Assembly: GCA_946811695.1 (NCBI GenBank)
Contig: OX328126.1
Coordinates: 84,162,036 to 84,226,035, forward strand
Length of the DNA stretch: 64,000 nucleotides
Direction of reading: 5' to 3'
DNA from: Gonocerus acuteangulatus
Taxonomy: Eukaryota > Arthropoda > Insecta > Hemiptera > Coreidae
The position numbers were made by a program, and so were the translations under genes. Each line of letters starts with the position of its first letter. Within the stretch, counting starts at the first letter, position 1. The notes under the pieces are model-generated. The model ran no database searches, was not told where the DNA came from, and saw only the letters and a program-made list of their open reading frames with translations. Shown here one piece after another: positions 14,001 to 26,500 of the stretch.

Positions 14001-15151
14001 GGGTAAATTAATAATTTAGTTCTGGATTATTCCTACTTGGCCATTTTTTTTTTTTTTTCAATACTAGGTATATGACAAAATAGCTGAAATAACTAAAATT
14101 CAGTATACATTTCTGGAGTTAATTTTTACTGTTTTTTATCCTTAAATAGCCAAAGAATGAAATCATATTCGCTTGTTCCATGCACAGAATTTTTAAAGCT
14201 GTAATTATAATGTTGGTTGGAGTTGTAAGATTATTAGACTTTTTTGTAACATTATTTTGAAATTGTTCCCGTAATTTTGATTGATTGATGTATTTTATCC
14301 TTTAAGCAAACTTAATGAAGAACTAATTTATAACAGTAGCTGCTCATTAAAAACCATTAAATAAGCGAAATCCTTTCACATAGAATAACAATTTTAAAGC
14401 AGAATTAGTATAAAGGGCTTATCCCAGCTTAATTGAAGGAGTCGGGGCAAAATAGTGCCAAGCAACATTTTTAACATAACTTAACTGTAGCTGCTATATG
14501 TTGGATATTATGTGGGACTATCAGTCTATGATGTAAATGCTACTAAAATATGACTAAAAGGTATGTATGCTACTTAATCTTGTGGCCCCTTACTGTTTCA
14601 ACTTATAGTCCCATATAATATCCAACATATAGCAGCGACAGTTAAGTTTTGTTGAAAATGTGGTTTGGCACTATTTTGCCCCGACCCCTTCAATTTATCT
14701 AGAACCGGGACATATATGAATACCATTTCATTTCCTCTTATTCCTCTTTAAGTAGTTATTATAAATTATCCTGCTTAAAATACTAATACCATTATACTTA
14801 TATGTAGATACGATACAACTTTATTTACAAACTAATAAAGGACTTACAATGGCTGGCTTGTACAACACCTGCAGGATTAGGAATCCTGCCACATTGAAGA
14901 TCATATCTGAAAAAAAAAAAACTTTTATTTAAATAATAGGTATTTTAAAAGTACAAGACAATTGAATTAAATAAAAATATTATGGAAGAGGAAATATTAT
15001 TAATTAATAAATCTAAAAGCATAAAGAAAGTTGGTGAAAAACGATGCTGCTCCTCTTCATAGTGCAATATTTTGCCGTACTTTTCTCCGGTTTCATTCGT
15101 CCTTGATAGTTAGCCAGGGAACCACCAAGGAGTTGAAGAAGAAGGACCAAA

Positions 15152-15213
<62 letters not shown>

Positions 15214-16073
15214 AATTATAACGGGGAACATATTTGGTGTCTAGTGGGTAGGATCTATGATGTTTTATCTTAAATGAAATAATAGAACACAAAACTTTCT
15301 TAACTCACAATTGAAAACCCTGTTCAAACGATATCACGATAGTCTTTGGGTGGTGAGGATATCAGTTTTCTGCTCGCATACAAACGAACCCAACCCAACC
15401 CTTAGCTTAAAATTCAAATTATATATACTTCTCTATCAATGGGGCGTTTCAAAACTTCTAATCAAATATTTCTTCCTTGTTAGAGGTGTTATCGAAATTG
15501 AGGCTGGTTTGTTTGTTGTGGAAAAGATGACAGGTATAGACCACGTGGTTGGCCGCCGGCTCACTCCGTACTCCACCTGATAATAATCACATTAAGATGT
15601 TTATCACTCACCTCAAATATTTAGTTAGATTTTCACTTTTAATGCTCTATTAGATTACTCATACTATCAAATTTTTGTGTATATATATATTCATTTATCA
15701 AATTGATTTTTCGATACCAAGAACAACCGTCCACCGTTTTAACAAGAATTGTAATCTCAGCTTAATCACTTAATGTAACTTATTTTGTCAAAATTTATGG
15801 TATTAATTCTTGAAGGATGTTGAAAAACCTTGTCTATCTTAATAAAATCTGATGTTGTCAGTTGATAAATAATATAAACTGAAGATTATCTGATAACGTT
15901 AAGATATTAATGAGTGAACAAAATTATTAGCTAGATCGTTTTACGATCTGTTTTTTAGAAACATTGTTTGATCCTTCTTGAATTTAAAGACACTTTATAA
16001 CAAGGCTGGAACATTGTCTGCAGGATTGTTAAATACAGCCCTTTCTCTGCCAATCTCTACATACTTGTTGCTA

Positions 16074-16127
<54 letters not shown>

Positions 16128-19100
16128 ATACTTAAGGATTTGTTTCTTAAATAAAATACTTCGAATCATATAAGAGACTCTTATCAAAATTCTAGGCATG
16201 CCCAACTAGGTCCAGGGCCGCCACATTTCAGATCCGGGCCCAGGACCAGATCACGGGCTCCCACTTCTCCGAGCCAGACTGAAAATTCTAGTACTTTGCT
16301 ATAGGACTATGGACATTTTAAAATTATTTTCATCTTGAGTTTTGAGCGAAATGATAATAAAAGCCGACAATCGGTGCAGCAAAGGTCACTTTCGGTACTT
16401 GTAGTTTTATTACGACTCCTAATGAATACTACTCAGGGACTGCACTTGTTTAGTAGTTTATGGACATTAAAAAAATATATATGAACCCAATTCAAATAAA
16501 TATAGGCTACGCCCGTCTATATTTCTAAACCCCATTCCTGTTACATGCTCATAACCTATACATTTTTTTCGAATTAGCGAGGCCCGGCCCGGGCCCCCAC
16601 GAAGCCCGGGCCCGGGACAACTGTACCCGGCAGTCCTCCCCCCCCCCATGTGGTGGCCCTGACTAGGACATCTAGTACATGTTAGGAAATTCGCCTTCCT
16701 ACACCGTTACATTACACAAGAGGTGGTGTGTAACTCCAGAAGCATATTCCTGTGAACCTGGTTAGCACCAACGGTCACTAGCTGCGAGATCTCTTAAGAC
16801 AGAGAGGTAGATTTTAGCTACACGTCTGGACATGGTCTTGCAAGGGGAGGATAGAGTAGTGGGGTCAGACACAGCGGCGCCATTTTTTTTTTCGAAGTAT
16901 TGAAACTTATTTTTTCTTCGGATACTTCAACATCATATATAAAAAGTTTGATATAAAAAAATTGAAAAATATTGATTAATTTGTTATTTATAAATTAATA
17001 AAAAGAAGAAAGCCACCACAAGCAAGACTCCAAGGACCCGTAAAGATGACTCTCCCTTGATTGGAAGCCCCGTCAATCAGAAGGCTGCTCCTGAAAAAAC
17101 GGCGACTGATGTTCATGGATATGTAAGTCCTACGCCAGGCGGTAATTTACTTAAGCAATATGATACTAGGAATGAGAAAACAAAGTCAAAGTTAAACAAA
17201 TCAAAAAAGAAGAAATAATGGTTTTGTCTTTTAATTTCTTATTAACATATGGGCTTTACTTATCTCGAAATTTAACAATATTATCTCATTCATTACGAAT
17301 TCCAACCTTTCTTTTTGTCTTTACTTTCATTTCTTTATTTAAATATTCTATTCTATTAGCTTCTAAATATATAATAATTTTTATTATGCTCTTTACTCCT
17401 ATAATCTTCTTGTATATTTTGATCTTTTATTTTGTCTCTAATATCACGCATTACAAAGGTCCGGGTTCGATATCAATATTTATATTTGATATAACCTGCA
17501 TTAGATTGCGAAACTACCAACTACATCTTATTAAATTTTTATGTATCTTGCGAACGTGTATTGTGAAAGGCGATAGCAAACATTTAGGAAGTAAAATAAT
17601 TATTATTAACAAAAGAATGTTGATATGGTCTCTACTTCCTAAACGGTCGAATACTAGGGCTTGGAAAGAGAATTTACTTTATCAGTTATTATTGCTTTGT
17701 CAGTTATTCTTGAATATTTTGCCTTGGAGCACATCCACATTTCACTATGGCGCACGTTAGCTCTATGTTATTGCTGTGGAATTTAAATGGAATGCAGAGG
17801 CATATAGATGACCTGAAGCACCTGGTCAGATCGAAACACTACAAAATCCTAGCACTCCAAGAGACTCATACATCACCCGACAAAGACGTAGGACTGGTAG
17901 GATATTCCATTTATAGACGTGACTATACTCTGGGAGGAAGAGCTTCTGGCGGTGTCGCTTTGCTTGTTAAAGACAGTGTTTATAGCGAAGCAATTAGAAT
18001 CAGGACCACACTTCAAGCCGTAGCTTGTACAGTGTACATTCCCTTTAGGGTAACCATCTGCAATACCTATCTTCCACCAAGTGAACGGGTTGACCCTACA
18101 GACTTACAGGACTTACTTTCACAACTTCCCCGACCTTTAATATTCCTTGGAGACCTAAACGCTCAAAGCACTCTTTGGAATTCTGATTACACAAACACCA
18201 AAGGACGAATCATTGAAAACATTCTAGAAATGAACGACTTGATCCCTCTTAATGACAACTCACGAACGCACTTATGCCCACGCACTGGTACTTTTTCAAA
18301 CATTGACGTTACAACTTGCTCGCCAGATATATTTACAAGATTAACAAGGACGGTGAATGACCACTTTCCAATTGAAATAGACTTAAAAGACAGACCTGTA
18401 CCGTTTGAAGTTCTGGCGCGGTACAACACAAAAAAGGCGAATTGGACGAAATATCAAGACTATATAAAAGACTTACTAAATAAATCAGGAATCACGACGA
18501 TACAGGAGTTCAATGAACTAGTTCACCAGGCTGCTGAATTTTCTATCCCCAAAACAAATACAGTACAGAAACACATTCCTGTCCCTTGGTGGAACGAAAA
18601 GTGCAAACAGGCAGTAAAAGAAAAGCGTAATGCTCTTAACAAGTTCAGGAAATATCCATCTACTGAGTTTCTAGTAAAGTTTAAAAAAGCCAAAGCTGTA
18701 TGCAGGCATGTTATTAATGAGAGTAAAAGACAAAGCTGGATTGACTTCCTAACTACAATGAACAGACATACAGAATCTAGTGTAATATGGAGTAACCTCA
18801 ATAAAATTCTTCATAAAAAATATCGAAAACCTGTATGCGGACTCAAAATACTCGACTCAGTACTGACTGACTACAAGGACGTAGCAAATGTACTGGCCAA
18901 ACACTACAGTGACATGTCGAAATCTCCTGAAAATAATAACCCATTAACATACCCAAGCATCAATTTACCTTTACGGACAATATCACTAGGACATAATAAG
19001 CTGAACGAACCATTTACACTGGACGAACTATATTATGCACTTTCATCTACTAAAGACAGCTCACCTGGACCTGATTGCATCACATATTCCATGATCAAAC

Positions 19101-22100
19101 ATCTCCCCAGCGTCTGCCTTGCTCAACTTCTACGGATAATAAACTCGGTATATGACACCGGGAACTTTCCTGAATCTTGGAATAATAGCATAGTGATTCC
19201 TATACTGAAACCAAATAAAGATAAATCTGATGTAGCAAGTTATCGACCAGTCTCCCTTACCAGCTGTGTCTGCAAATTAGCTGAGAAAACGCTAAATAAA
19301 AGGCTATTATGGTTAATGGAGCATGAAAATCGTCTTTCACCATTTCAATGTGGGTTCAAGAAGAGACACTCAACTTTAGACCACTTAGTAAGATTTGAAT
19401 CGTCTATTATAGATGCGTTCCTCTTCAAAAAATCCACACTAGCTGTATCTTTTGACATAAATAAAGCATTTGACACGGTCTGGCAGGGGACGATTGTTTC
19501 TAAGCTTACTGAATGGGGTGTTGGACAAAAAGCTATTAATTTTATAATAGGCTTTCTCTCTAACAGAACATTCAGAGTTAGGAATGGTAATTGCTTCTCA
19601 GATGTCTTTAAACAAGAACTGGGAGTCCCTCAAGGGGGCGTACTTTGTAAAACACTGTTTCTAATTGCAATGGACACTGTACGACTAAACACAAAACACT
19701 AAATCAATAGTTTTTACTAAGAAAAGACAAAACACAAACTACCAGCTACTTCTTAACAATACACCAGTTTCACAAACCAATATCATGAAATTCCTAGGAC
19801 TCCACTTCGACAGACGACTCTCATGGGTGCCCCATCTTAAAGAACTTGTTAAGAGATGTAAAAAATCATTGCATCTTTTAAGAATTCTAAGTAATACAAA
19901 ATGGGGCGCTGACAGGAAAGTAATGCTAACTGTCTATCGGAGTTTCACCAGGTCACTACTGGACTATGGATGTGTAGCATACTCGTCTGCCAAGCCCAGT
20001 ACACTGAACATACTCAATCCCATACATAATACACGACTGCGATTGGCACTAGGTGCGTTCAGGTCTAGCCCTGTGTATAGTCTGTATGCTGAAGCAAATG
20101 AACCACCACTGACCATTAGGAGAGCTATATTGTCAGCAAGTTATTTTTATAAAATGCTAACGCTATCATGTTCTGTAAATACAAAAGAAGCAACTAATGC
20201 AGATTTGTATGAAGAAAGGAGAAATCACGCCCGACCTTTTTCTGTGAGATTCAAAGAAATAAAAGAGCTATTCGGATTTTTACACTTGGACAGTAAACCT
20301 CACAGACTCATATCGATACCACCTTGGACAGTAAACCTCACAGACTCATATCGATACCACCTTGGACAGTAAACCTCACAGACTCATATCGATACCACCT
20401 TGGACAGTAACAAACTTTGACATTAACCTAACATTCACAACACACAAAAAGACGGAACCATCATCAACTCTTTTTTATGACCGATATTTCAAAGAAATTT
20501 TAACAAAACACGAACACTACCTCAAAATTTACACTGATGGATCGAAAACAGATAATGGTGTAGGAGCTGCAGCGATTGTAGATGGCAATTCTATTTCTGA
20601 AAAATTACCTCCAAGTTGCTGCATATATGAAGCGGAATTACATGCCATACTCCTTGCACTAAAGAATATCCCATCAACACAACATTCACACATAATCCTT
20701 TTCACAGACTCACTGAGTGCACTCCAGTCACTACAAAACATGTACACGTTACACCCTACTTGCACTGAAATCAAAGAACACATTCATTACTTACACTCAC
20801 TATGAAAACATATATCTTTATGGTGGCTGCCAGGACATGAAAACCTTGGACTGAGTACGACTGCTGACTTACATGCCAAACTTGCGACCCAGGAAGACAC
20901 ATACCCACCTTATGAACTTTACTACAAAGACATAACAACAATTAACCGAAATACCATACATCAGAAGTGGCAACATGATTGGAATAATATGACTGAAAAC
21001 AAATTGAGACAAATCAAACAAATACTTACTTACTGGCATTCCGCTTACCGAAATTCCCGGAGGGAAGAAATAGTTCTAGCAAGGCTGCGAATAGGCCACA
21101 CACGCATTACTCACGAATACTTAATGATTAATACTGAAATACCAAAATGTCGGATTTGCAATACAGAACTAACAGTTAAACATATATTACTCGACTGCCT
21201 TCTTATAACGAAGTTGGGCATACCAGGGGACATTACTGCCCTACTTACTGACAGTAGCCACCATATTGACGACATACTTACACATTTAAAAAACGTAAAC
21301 CTGTACGGCAAAATATAAAAATCCGATAATTCTTTTATTTAAAAATTAAATGATTTTATCATTTATCTCATATTTCAATTGTTGAATTATTTTTTTTTCT
21401 ATTTATTATATTTTTTTTATTACATGTAAATAATATGTAATAAAAATAAATAATATGTAATATCTTTTTTTTATAATATGTAAATAGTAACACAGTATAC
21501 TTAACTGGCGTAGGATAACAACATATCTATGAACAGCATATAGCTACAAAGTTCCTCGATGCAATTCACCCCAAAGTGGTGCATCGTTAAACAAAATAAA
21601 TAAACATTTATAAATTCAAGAAAACGACTTAGATTTAGATAGCTCAAAGTAGCATTACCCATTAATAGTAAGTGTAGGACAAGGTGTAGTTCTAAGCTCA
21701 GGTCCATGTCCCAATCCCTTGGGTCTGGAGCTATTTAAAGAAATAAAATGTGATAAATAAAAATCATTATAAGAGTAATACTGTACTCTTCATTGAGAAG
21801 TTATGGTCGACCGTTCACAAGTAGGAAGCGTTCATCGTCGGGGTCTATTACCCATTAATAGTAAGTGTAGGACAAGGTGTAGTTCTAAGCTCAGGTCCAT
21901 GTCCCAATCCCTTGGGCCTGGAGCTATTTAAAGAAATAAAATGTGATAAATAAAAATCATTATAAGAGTAATACTGTACTCTTCATTGAGAAGTTATGGT
22001 CGACCGTTCACAAGTAGGAAGCGTTCATCGTCGGGGTCTATTACCCATTAATAGTAAGTGTAGGACAAGGTGTAGTTCTAAGCTCAGGTCCATGTCCCAA

Positions 22101-23532
22101 TCCCTTGGGCCTGGAGCTATTTAAAGAAATAAAATGTGATAAATAAAAATCATTATAAGAGTAATACTGTACTCTTCATTGAGAAGTTATGGTCGACCGT
22201 TCACAAGTAGGAAGCGTTCATCGTCGGGGTCTATTTTATTATTTAATAAAACCACATTTTATTGGTAAAATGTATTTTTATTAGCGCCAACGTTTCGGCT
22301 TCAGAAATGTTCTCTAATTGAAACGGGACAGTTCTCAATCTTCTCCAGAGCCCTGAAGAAGGCGTGCAAAGCAAGCCGAAACGTTGGTGCTAATAAAAAT
22401 ACATTTTAACAATAAAATGTGGTTTTATTAAATAAGAAAATAGACCGAAACCCCGACGATCAACGCTTCCTGTACACTTCATGATGGCACTCCAAACTCA
22501 TTTTTCAAAAATTTGTTACTAGTGGGATTTATGCAAGCAACCCTTATAATATAATATATTATATAACCTGTATATAATATATTGGTATATAATTTGTATT
22601 GGACCAGACAAATACATATATGAGACGTCTTTCAAAAATTACATGAAATCTTTGGTCGCTTTCTTTGATGTATGGTATTTGCTCAGAAACACCAATGAAT
22701 AGAAAGTTCACTTTCGTTGTGTTAGTGCACTTTGTTTGCTGTAATGTGAAGATGCAGCTGGTCCCATTTTCCACCTAAAGGCTATGGTGAAAGTATGACC
22801 GCATCGGGGTATTTTTGTTTTGACATTTTCTGACATTATTTTCAAAAAACACCAGACTTTTCCTGTTTTATAGGCTATTACTTAGAATTTTCATTGCAGC
22901 ATGTTTAGAAGGGAACCTCCTACAAAACGGATTATCGCGCATTTTTCGACGGAATGACCTTAATTAGAAACATCTATGCTTAAAATTCTGAAAGATTATG
23001 TTTCCTTCCGTTCCCTTTGCTTTTGAGTGCGTTTCCTCCTTAAGGAGAAAACCCACTTATGAGATTGACCTTAAGACGTACTCCGGAAGTGCCAACTAGA
23101 AACATTCACGTTGCAGAAACTATATATTACCAAAATAACGGGATTAGGGAAGGATTAGAATAAAAGCAGTTTATTAACGGACACGAAACGTTTTGAGATC
23201 TTTGTATGTTTCTAAAATATCTTGATAACCGGACAATGTTTATTTAGTCCGGTTCCAACTATCCCCTGGGTTATTATGATTATATACAACACGATCTTAA
23301 CATTTTTAAATTTCTGATAGTTTGAGCACAAATTTTAAATCATGTCAAATAATTTTAATATCTAATGTGACAGTGCCCCAAAAAGTGACTAATAACTAAA
23401 TAAATTTTATTTTAGCACTTTCCTCGGAAGGAAAGTAGCTATTGAGGTTGCACTCATGACGGAATTTTTGAAAAATTTCTTCGAATCTTTATCGATCCTA
23501 CCTATTAGACACCGAAAATGACCCCCGTCCAA

Positions 23533-23595
<63 letters not shown>

Positions 23596-26500
23596 TATAT
23601 AGTTATAAATGTGTCCTTTAACACGATACAGGCCAGAGTTTTTGTTTTTTCGCCACGAAACTTGGAATGTAGTGTTCTTCCATCAAACGATTGAACAAGT
23701 TCGTTAACCAACAAAATCGGTCCATGTGGAGGGGGGGGGGTTTACACCGAAGTCAAAGTAGTTATTTGCCAATGCCAGCCCTAATGTTTGTTATATTTTA
23801 ACGAAACTCGGTATGCTTTGTGGTCAACTGAAGAGAAAAAGTTTTTATAAAAATAAACTAAATCGGTTGACTAGAAGGGAGGGTTTACTCCGGACAGACA
23901 TTACTAATTTCCTTATACCGGTCGTAATTTCTGCTGTATTTTAATGAAACTCTTTATACGTCCTGGGTATCTAATAAGGAAGAAGTGTTGTAATAATGAA
24001 CTAAATCGGTCTATTGAAAGGGGGGGGGGGTGTTACTTTGTACTATGCTTGAATTGAATTCTTCCACCTAACGTAGGTTCGCGAAACTCATCAAGATCAA
24101 TAGATCAAAATGTGAAGCATTGTGTTTTTAGTGCGTAGTTTAGTACCCCGCATACACAAAACTCTGGAAGGAAATTAATTACAAAATTAATAATTGAAAC
24201 AGCTGCTCATAAAAAATGCAAAAGAGTAGAACTATTTATATTTTTATTTTATTTATCTATATAGGTTATTTTAAGCAAATTATTCAGGAATGCACTCGAC
24301 ACTACCCAATTCTGAGGAAAGTGCTTAGTTATGCAGCTCCTGCGTGACGGACGTTTTTAGTTATTGACCTTTTGTATTTTCTTTTTACACCAAAAAAATA
24401 CTAAATGATACTTAAACAAATGAAATCACATTTATAGAGGTTGAAATAAAAGTGACCCTCTCCCAAAAAAAACTAACGTTGAAAAAAAGAGGCCGACTAT
24501 GATATCGTAGTATTGGGCCAAGTTATAGACTCTTAATACCAATTCCAACTTGGCCAGTTTTCGTTTAACGATAAAGATCGGATATATTATAAAATGTCTG
24601 GCATTTAAAGATGCAGGTAACGATTTAGGGCTATTATGATGAATTAAAACGTTGGGGGTTGTATGCATGTTAAAACGGTCATAATGAAAACTGGCTGAGT
24701 TGAAATAAGTGAGAGGTGTGAGATTCCTGACAAGGTATTAAGGACCAAAAACTTGGCCCAATACTGTATCATAACTTTCGTAGGCAAACTGTTTTGGGGA
24801 ACTTGTACACTTGTTTTCAGCGTTACTTTTTTGGTGGGAATATTTTTGTAACTAAATTTTGAGTTGGCGTAGTGAACGTTTGGCTTGAGGAGGATGAGGC
24901 GGGGACAGGACGCTTAGTAGAGCGTCCAGCTGTCTGTTGTGTATTTGTGCGTGTATACGAAAAGCCCCGGGGGAAGACCCAAAGTAAATTTTTCTGTAGT
25001 TTCGGGTTTTTCTCGATAGCTTTAGGTTCGCCTAACGGAGACGATACCCCAAATGATGGGTTTCTGAAGGAACAAAAAGTACAAAACCCTGAGGGCAGAG
25101 TCAAACCCAACTTTCAGGGTTTTTAGATTTTTTCCTTCATGAACACCCTAATGTCCACTATCCCTGCAAAATTTCACGTCTGTAGCTTTTCGGCAAGTCC
25201 CTAATAATTTGGAACAGTGAGTGAGTAAGTCAGGGAGTCCTATAAATTCCGATTTTCCATCTTCTATATCTCAAAAATAGAATCAATATAGAATTATGAA
25301 ACTATTCAATTTTACTCACATGTTTTAGCATATCCATGTGTAAAATTTCATAAGTTTATCTTTAACTGGTTCAATGTTAGGGGGGGGGGGGGTAACAATT
25401 GGCGCCCAAGATATTAGGCTATTCTGCGCCTAGATATTAGCTGCATATCATTTGTTTTGTTTTAAAAGGGTAAATAAACTATTTAGAAATGTTTGGAGTT
25501 TAAGGAGATATTCATTTTATTTCTGTGATGTATGCAGCGTTATTTGTGGAGTTCTCGATTTCGTAGAAGGTAGAAAAATAATGTCTCTCCACTGTTTTTC
25601 AAAGTATTTATTAGCAAAAGCTTTTCGAGAACATGGTTCTGTTCGAGAGGCTGTTAGCAGTACTACCGGTGGAGTAATAGATGCACTGACGATGAGAACC
25701 ATGTTCTCGAAAAGCTTTTGCTAATAAATACTTTGAAAAACAGTGGAGAGACATTATTTTTCTACCTTCTACGAATTCATTTTATTCTCAGAATTTTACC
25801 ATTTTCTTTTCATGGTCAAGCTTCACGTATCTAAACCCTGAGAAATAGACAATATCAATGGATTTAGCTACTTTCATGGGATAGATTAGTTCCCATGAGT
25901 ATTTCTTCACATATTTTTAAATACATTCCTAAAGTAAAACATACTCTCTCTTACTGTGAGAAAGATTTGTCTCTTTGCAAGTTTGGCTTGGCTTGTTTTT
26001 GATTTATTTTGTTTGATCACTCCCACGCTTTCTGTTTTTTTTTTGTTGTTTTTTTCTTACCTGATATTCAGGAAAACTTTACAATCTGATTGAGCGGCCT
26101 GTGACGTTCATCCAAAATCGGGATTAAACACTACAAAAGGTGCGCATATTTCAAAAAAATTGTCATACTTCTACTCTAGTTGCAAAACTATAATATTGGC
26201 ATTGTCAATGATTACTATTTTTTTTTAATGCCGATGCATAAAACAAAATATCATTAAATGACCTTCCGGCCGCAGACAAAATATATGAACCATATATGAA
26301 TAAACCACGTGTACTTAATAGCTCTGGTTTGCTTTGGGACAGCTTTTTTTATTTATTTTTTTATTTTATTTATTTTTTTTTTTAAATAATAATAATAATA
26401 TATTTCGATTCGAGGTTTACTTAGTCGGTTCTTCCCAAAGAATTAAATCTGTAGATCAGATATGCTAATGGATTTCTCGCCCTGATTCTCTGCGAACTCT

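Noticed and set aside
15013..15292. Overlapping frames with VCVCVC or THTHTH repeats
   Set aside because: They are translations of the AC/AT microsatellite.
17218..17760. Open frame of 180 codons before the LINE ORF2
   Set aside because: Composition is Ile/Leu/Phe/Tyr-rich as expected from AT-rich non-coding DNA, with no family pattern. It overlaps the ORF2 start and is more likely inter-ORF spacer.
24823..25126. Open frames on both strands
   Set aside because: No motif, no splice context; the two frames shadow each other.
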